Shown here one piece after another: positions 52,135 to 55,897 of a DNA stretch of 55,897 bases. The stretch's first letter is position 1, and each line of letters starts with the position of its first letter. Origin of the DNA: CAZTQN01 sp964615765 (GTDB lineage Bacteria; Planctomycetota; Phycisphaerae; Phycisphaerales; UBA1924); contig CAZTQN010000027.1 of assembly GCA_964615765.1 (NCBI GenBank), positions 1-55,897 of the forward strand. The letters run 5' to 3'. The notes beneath the pieces are model-generated. The model ran no database searches, was not told the DNA's origin, and saw only the letters and a list, made by a program, of their open reading frames with translations. The position numbers and the translations under genes were made by a program.

Positions 52135-52919
52135 GCGACAATCCGGCGCGTCACGGGGAAGAGGTAGTTCGCAAGGTTGACGCAGATGCGATCGCTCAGG
52201 CGGGCGTACTCGTCGTAGTGCTTACGCAGGTCGGCGAGCGCCTCGTCCGGGCTCATGCCGGCAGAGCGGCAGTGGTTGCCCTCGTCGGTCAGCAGCGCCT
52301 CGGCCATCGGCAGGTCGCACTCCAGGTGATACTGGAATGCGTACGTGCGCAGCCCGACGCGGTACGCCTGCACCTTGCACCGGTCGCTGAACTGCAGCAC
52401 CGTCGCGCCCGGCGGCGGGGTCTTCACTTCCTGCTTGTGGGCCTGCAACTGCCGGTGCTGCCACGCGACGCCCGCGAGGATGGTGTCCGTGTTGGCGACG
52501 GGGTGCTGCTTGATCATCGTCATCCCGATCTCGCCGTAGCCCTCGCGCCCCATGACCTGCTGCGTCGCGGAGTCCATCGGGCCGACCTCGCCGCCGAGCG
52601 CCTTGGCGATGAGCTGATGCCCGAGGCAGACGCCGAGGATCGGGAGGTTCCGCTTGTGGGCCTCGCGCAGGTACTCAAGCTCGGCCTGCATCCAGGGCAG
52701 GTTCGGCGCGTCGGTGACGTTCATCGCCCCGCCGAGCGTGATGATGCCCTCGACGTTGTCGAAGTCGGTCGGGATGTGCCGGTTGCCGGCCGGGCCGCCT
52801 TGCTCGGCGGTGGGCAGATCAAGCCGGCGAACGTCGAGGATCTTGCCGTGGTCGCGGAACGTCACACCGATCCGCCCGGGACCGACGATGCTGGAGTGCT
52901 GAAAGACGAGGATGGGCAT
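52131..52919 (-). CDS. Class I glutamine amidotransferase (GMP synthase-like)
   Basis: The protein has 262 residues from ATG 52919. The triad is visible: GVCLGHQ with the nucleophilic Cys, and FQYHLE with His and Glu. GIITLGGAMNVTDAPNLPWM forms the oxyanion region. A synthetase domain is absent, so it may act alone or with a partner. The nucleophile loop matches GuaA-like proteins. Its stop overlaps the glycosylase start. TACCAT lies seven bases before the ATG. Confidence 0.88.
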   Translation of the reverse strand: MPILVFQHSSIVGPGRIGVTFRDHGKILDVRRLDLPTAEQGGPAGNRHIPTDFDNVEGIITLGGAMNVTDAPNLPWMQAELEYLREAHKRNLPILGVCLGHQLIAKALGGEVGPMDSATQQVMGREGYGEIGMTMIKQHPVANTDTILAGVAWQHRQLQAHKQEVKTPPPGATVLQFSDRCKVQAYRVGLRTYAFQYHLECDLPMAEALLTDEGNHCRSAGMSPDEALADLRKHYDEYARLSDRICVNLANYLFPVTRRIVA

Positions 52920-52932
52920 GGGGGCGATGGTA
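52920..52932 (-). promoter_or_regulatory. TANNNT box before ATG 52919
   Basis: On the minus strand TACCAT (52932-52927) is followed by seven bases and the ATG. TTGCCC lies 19 bp further upstream as a -35 candidate. Confidence 0.5.
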
Positions 52933-52990
52933 CGGCGGATGACCGGGATCCGGGCAACGGTGGGCGGGCGGCGGCTCGGCGCGGGGCGGC

Positions 52991-53025
52991 TTGGGCGTGC
53001 GGGGCCGCGCTGGTATGCTGGCGCC
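52991..53025 (+). promoter_or_regulatory. Promoter with TANNNT box before ATG 53026
   Basis: TTGGGC (52991-52996) and TATGCT (53014-53019) have a 17-bp spacer. The -10 box ends six bases before ATG 53026, so the transcript probably has no leader. Confidence 0.6.
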
Positions 53026-53637
53026 ATGCAGTCCAAGGCCAGCACCGTTGAGCAGTACCTCGCCGAACTCCCCGCCGACCGCCGCGCGGCCCTCGAAGCC
53101 GTTCGGGCAGTGTTCCGCACCAACCTCGACCCGGTGTTTCGGGAAGGCATGCAGTACGGCATGATCGGGTACTTCGTGCCGCACAGCGTGTTCCCGCAGG
53201 GGTATCACTGCGACCCGAAGCAGCCGCTGCCGTTCGCGGGGCTGGCGTCGCAAAAAAACGCGATGTCGCTGTATCTGTTCTGCCTGTACCAGGACGCGTC
53301 GCAGGCCAAGGCCTTCGAGCAGGCGTGGAGCAAGACCGGCAAGAAGTTGGACATGGGCAAGTCGTGCATCCGCTTCAAGGCGGTTGATGACCTCGCCCTC
53401 GACGTCATCGCCGACACGCTGAAGCGAATGTCGGCGAAGCAGTTCATCGCGGCGTACCTCGCGGCGTTCGGCGATCGGTTCAAGCCCGCGACGGCGGCGG
53501 CGACGAAGGCACCAGCGAAAACCGCCGCGAAAAAGCCCCCGGCGAAAAAGACGACCACGAAGAAGGCGGCCGCGAAGAAGTCGGCGAGCAAGAACACCGC
53601 GGCCCGTGCCGGCGCGCGGTCACGCACTGCACGCTGA
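53026..53637 (+). CDS. DUF1801 protein with histone-H1-like tail
   Basis: The protein has 203 residues from ATG 53026. Residues 1-145 form a DUF1801 (YdhG-like) domain: VEQYLAELPADRRAALEAV, EGMQYGMIGYFVP, PFAGLASQKNAMSLYLFCLY and SCIRFKAVDDL. Residues 160-203 are a Lys/Ala/Pro-rich run (KAPAKTAAKKPPAKKTTTKK and more), like eukaryotic H1 or bacterial Hc1/AlgP tails that bind nucleic acid. The fusion suggests a DNA-associated role, which is inference. It is divergent from the amidotransferase. Confidence 0.85.
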   Translation: MQSKASTVEQYLAELPADRRAALEAVRAVFRTNLDPVFREGMQYGMIGYFVPHSVFPQGYHCDPKQPLPFAGLASQKNAMSLYLFCLYQDASQAKAFEQAWSKTGKKLDMGKSCIRFKAVDDLALDVIADTLKRMSAKQFIAAYLAAFGDRFKPATAAATKAPAKTAAKKPPAKKTTTKKAAAKKSASKNTAARAGARSRTAR

Positions 53638-53657
53638 AGACGCGAGCCAGCCGCGGG

Positions 53658-55897
53658 TTACTCGGCACGCGGCGGCTTGGCCATCGGGACGTACGTCACG
53701 CCCAGACGGTCGAACAGGAACGAGTACACGTCGGCGCTCAGGTCGATCCGGGCCGAGAGCGGCGTGCCCGCGCCGTGACCCGTGTTGCCGCTCGTGCGCA
53801 GCAGCACCATCGTTTCCGGGCTGGCGGCCTGGAGGCGGGCCGTCATCTTGCGGCTCTGCATGGGGTCGACACGCGGGTCATTCGCGCCCGTCGTGAACAG
53901 GATTGATGGGTAGCGCACGCCGTCCTTGACGTGGTGATACGGCGAGTACGCGTATAAGGCCCGGAACTGCTCGGGGTCCTTGACGGTGCCGAACTCGGTG
54001 ATGTTGAAGGCGCCGTTGGCCGACAGCTCGACGCGGAGCATGTCGTAGATGCCGACCTGGCTGACGACGGCCTTGCAGATGTCGGGGTTCTGCGTGAACG
54101 TCGCGGCCATCAGCAGCCCGCCGTTCGACCCGCCCAGGATCGCGACCAGGTCGCGCGTGGTGTAGCCGCGCTCGACGACGTGATTGACGGCGGCGGCGAA
54201 GTCGTCGAAGACGTTCTGCTTCTTGGTGAGGTTGCCCTCGCGGTGCCAGCGTTCGCCGAACTCGCCCCCGCCGCGGATGTTCGCGACGACGAACACGCCG
54301 CCTTGTTCGAGCCAGGCGATGCGGGAGCGGGAGAAGCCGGGCGTCTCGTTGACGCCGTAGCCGCCGTAGCCGTTGACGATCGTGGGCGCGGGGAGCATGG
54401 CGCGGACGAACGGGCGGCCCTGGATGCTCGCCGTCATCTCGGATTTCTCGGACATGGTCAGCCCGCCGCCGCTGAGTTCGCGGCGGAGTTTCTCCGTCTC
54501 GGGCGAGGCCTTGGCCCGCTGGTCGACCAGGTCGAAGAACTCCCGGCGGGCGACGATGTTCACGGGCACCTTGGTGCCGTCCTTGCTCACGGCCATCTCA
54601 CGGCGCACGGCGAGTTCCGGCATGCCCGGCGGCGTCGGGACGCGCAGCGCCGTGGGCTCGACGGCGCCCGCGTGACCCGCGTCCGCGGGCTTGGCCCCGG
54701 TGCGCAGGCGGTAGTACGCCGCCGGCTGAACGTACGAGTTCACTTCGAAGATCAGGTCGTCGCCGTCGATCGGCTCGACGCCGCTGATGGTCGAGATCTC
54801 CGGCCCGGGCACCTCGCCCAGCGGCTTGCCGGAAAGGTCGAACGCGCGAAGCCCGTTGGGCCCGCCCGCCTGATATTGCACGTACAACCGCGTCGGCGTC
54901 AGATAGATCCCCGCGCGGGCGAAGAAGTCCGTCTCGATGGAGCGGTCAGCCCGCTCGGGCACGATCTCCTTCGCCGCGGCGAGCGTGATCTCGCCCGGCG
55001 TGCCTTTGTCTGGCAGCGCCAGGCGGAGCACCTTACCCATCGGCGCGCCCTTGCGGCTCACGAGATAGATCGCATTATCGTGCCCGAACTTGGCCTCGAT
55101 CACGCGGTCTTCCCACGTCGACAGCCGGATCCACTTGCCCTCGGGCGTGCGCACGTCCTGGATGAACTCCCCGCCGTCGCCGTTCTGGACGTTGGTCAGG
55201 GCCCACTTCCCATCGCGGCTGACTTCGACGAAGATCTCGGCGATCTTGGGATAGTCCGAGCCGACCTCGTACCGGTCCTTCGTCGTCGGCGTGCCGAGGT
55301 CGTGCGTGTACACCTGGGTGTAGAACGCCATGTCCTCGGCGGGGCGTTCGCCGTCGCGCGGGTAGCGCGTGTAGAAGAAGCCCGAGCCGTCCGGGCGCCA
55401 CGCCATCGACCCGCCCGCCGTCCCGCCGTTGACGCGCGGCACGCGGTCGTTCTCAAGTTCGCGCCCGGTTTTGACGTCGTAGATGTACAGGTCACCCGTC
55501 TCGCTCCCGCCGCTGGACATCGAGACGGCGACCAGCCGCCCGTCGGGCGACGGCACGTACCAGTCGATCGACGTCGAGCCGGTGGCGTCGATCGCGTTGG
55601 GATCGACCAGCACCCGCTCGCCTTCGAACGAGTCGAGCGAGGCGAACGTCACCAGCATGCGCTGCTGCTTGGGCGGTTCGTTCTTGATCGCAAACAGCAC
55701 GCCGCCCGCGGCGCGGACGTCGTGCCGCTCCACGCCGACGGCGGCCTCGATCTCCTGCAGACGGTTGCGGAGGGGCTCGCGGCAGGCGATCGCGTCGAGC
55801 ACGCCGCGCGCGTGCCCGTTCTGAGCCGTGCTCCAGGCCTGTACGGCCGAATCGTCCCAGTTCTCCAGCCAGCGATAGTCGTCGACGACCGTCTCGC
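53658..55897 (-). CDS. Prolyl oligopeptidase family serine peptidase, 5' end cut by window
   Basis: At least 745 residues are encoded; the start lies beyond 55897. The first visible residues read DDYRWLENWDDSAVQAW, typical of the N-terminus. A seven-bladed propeller domain follows (about 100-380). The peptidase domain has GGYGVNETPGFSRSR, GGGEFGERWHREG, the nucleophile GGSNGG, NDPRVDPMQS with the Asp and TSGNTGHGAGT with the His. It cleaves short proline-containing peptides. No signal can be judged because of the truncation. Confidence 0.95.
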   Translation of the reverse strand, partial: ETVVDDYRWLENWDDSAVQAWSTAQNGHARGVLDAIACREPLRNRLQEIEAAVGVERHDVRAAGGVLFAIKNEPPKQQRMLVTFASLDSFEGERVLVDPNAIDATGSTSIDWYVPSPDGRLVAVSMSSGGSETGDLYIYDVKTGRELENDRVPRVNGGTAGGSMAWRPDGSGFFYTRYPRDGERPAEDMAFYTQVYTHDLGTPTTKDRYEVGSDYPKIAEIFVEVSRDGKWALTNVQNGDGGEFIQDVRTPEGKWIRLSTWEDRVIEAKFGHDNAIYLVSRKGAPMGKVLRLALPDKGTPGEITLAAAKEIVPERADRSIETDFFARAGIYLTPTRLYVQYQAGGPNGLRAFDLSGKPLGEVPGPEISTISGVEPIDGDDLIFEVNSYVQPAAYYRLRTGAKPADAGHAGAVEPTALRVPTPPGMPELAVRREMAVSKDGTKVPVNIVARREFFDLVDQRAKASPETEKLRRELSGGGLTMSEKSEMTASIQGRPFVRAMLPAPTIVNGYGGYGVNETPGFSRSRIAWLEQGGVFVVANIRGGGEFGERWHREGNLTKKQNVFDDFAAAVNHVVERGYTTRDLVAILGGSNGGLLMAATFTQNPDICKAVVSQVGIYDMLRVELSANGAFNITEFGTVKDPEQFRALYAYSPYHHVKDGVRYPSILFTTGANDPRVDPMQSRKMTARLQAASPETMVLLRTSGNTGHGAGTPLSARIDLSADVYSFLFDRLGVTYVPMAKPPRAE

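Noticed and set aside
1..55897. tRNA, rRNA, riboswitch, insertion sequence
   Set aside because: No cloverleaf, conserved rRNA core, known aptamer motif or transposase was recognised by reading. A covariance-model search was not possible here.

Overview
This window is GC-rich (about two thirds G+C or more by eye) and looks like a Planctomycetota chromosome, most likely of the Phycisphaerae type. The lineage markers are a 53-residue TIGR04137-type small basic protein (6194-6355), a Minf_1886-type protein (32644-33042), several secreted proteins with short PEP-CTERM-like tails ending in Arg clusters, a futalosine hydrolase (menaquinone pathway) and a ResB/CcsA cytochrome c maturation pair. A run of ten Ns inside an implausible C/G homopolymer stretch (about 700-787) marks an assembly join. 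Most genes are housekeeping genes in short operons or divergent pairs. No tRNA, rRNA, CRISPR array or transposase was seen.

Layout. 1-2070: heptamer-word repeats, a gap-broken glycine-rich-domain membrane protein, and octamer-word repeats. 2072-3993: a YdeI/OmdA-like protein and a class I aminotransferase. 4063-6040: a lower-GC islet of three small accessory genes separated by copies of structured intergenic repeats. 6194-8099: small basic protein, SPOR-like membrane protein, NuoI. 8417-10243: two tandem paralogous PEP-CTERM-like secreted proteins. 10515-13913: two paralogous PilX-like pseudopilins with unrelated C-terminal modules; the second is frameshifted. 13936-21247: pyrF, a secreted protein, DUF971, recG, an HTH regulator, an unknown protein, and PolX with a PHP domain. 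21275-25563: fatty acid desaturase, DUF58 protein, a large palindromic heptamer-repeat block, a tiny secreted peptide, a DUF5658 membrane protein and an OmpA-type lipoprotein. 25733-33042: amidohydrolase, ResB and CcsA, 3-methyladenine glycosylase, Minf_1886 protein. 33110-40503: glycogen debranching enzyme, guaB, CHRD protein, secreted and lipoprotein unknowns, mqnB. 40676-49910: secretion adaptor, an HD-GYP-like protein, and a compact type IV pilus operon pilM-N-O-P-B. 49864-55897: THUMP-like methyltransferase, HhH-GPD glycosylase and class I amidotransferase, a DUF1801 protein with a histone-H1-like tail, and a prolyl oligopeptidase cut by the window edge.

How the genes work together. The pilus operon supplies the inner-membrane platform and extension ATPase. 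The PilX-like proteins at 10.5-13.9 kb are candidate minor pilins or tip modules, and the HD-GYP-like gene lies directly upstream and divergent to the operon. No secretin, PilC, PilT or major pilin is in the window.

The two most interesting signals are not single genes. First, at least nine genes have a TANNNT box 5-8 nt before the start codon, which suggests leaderless transcription, including both members of some divergent pairs. Second, several intergenic spaces are filled by 7- or 8-bp 'word' repeats with higher-order and inverted organisation, and a related repeat logic punctuates the small-gene islet.
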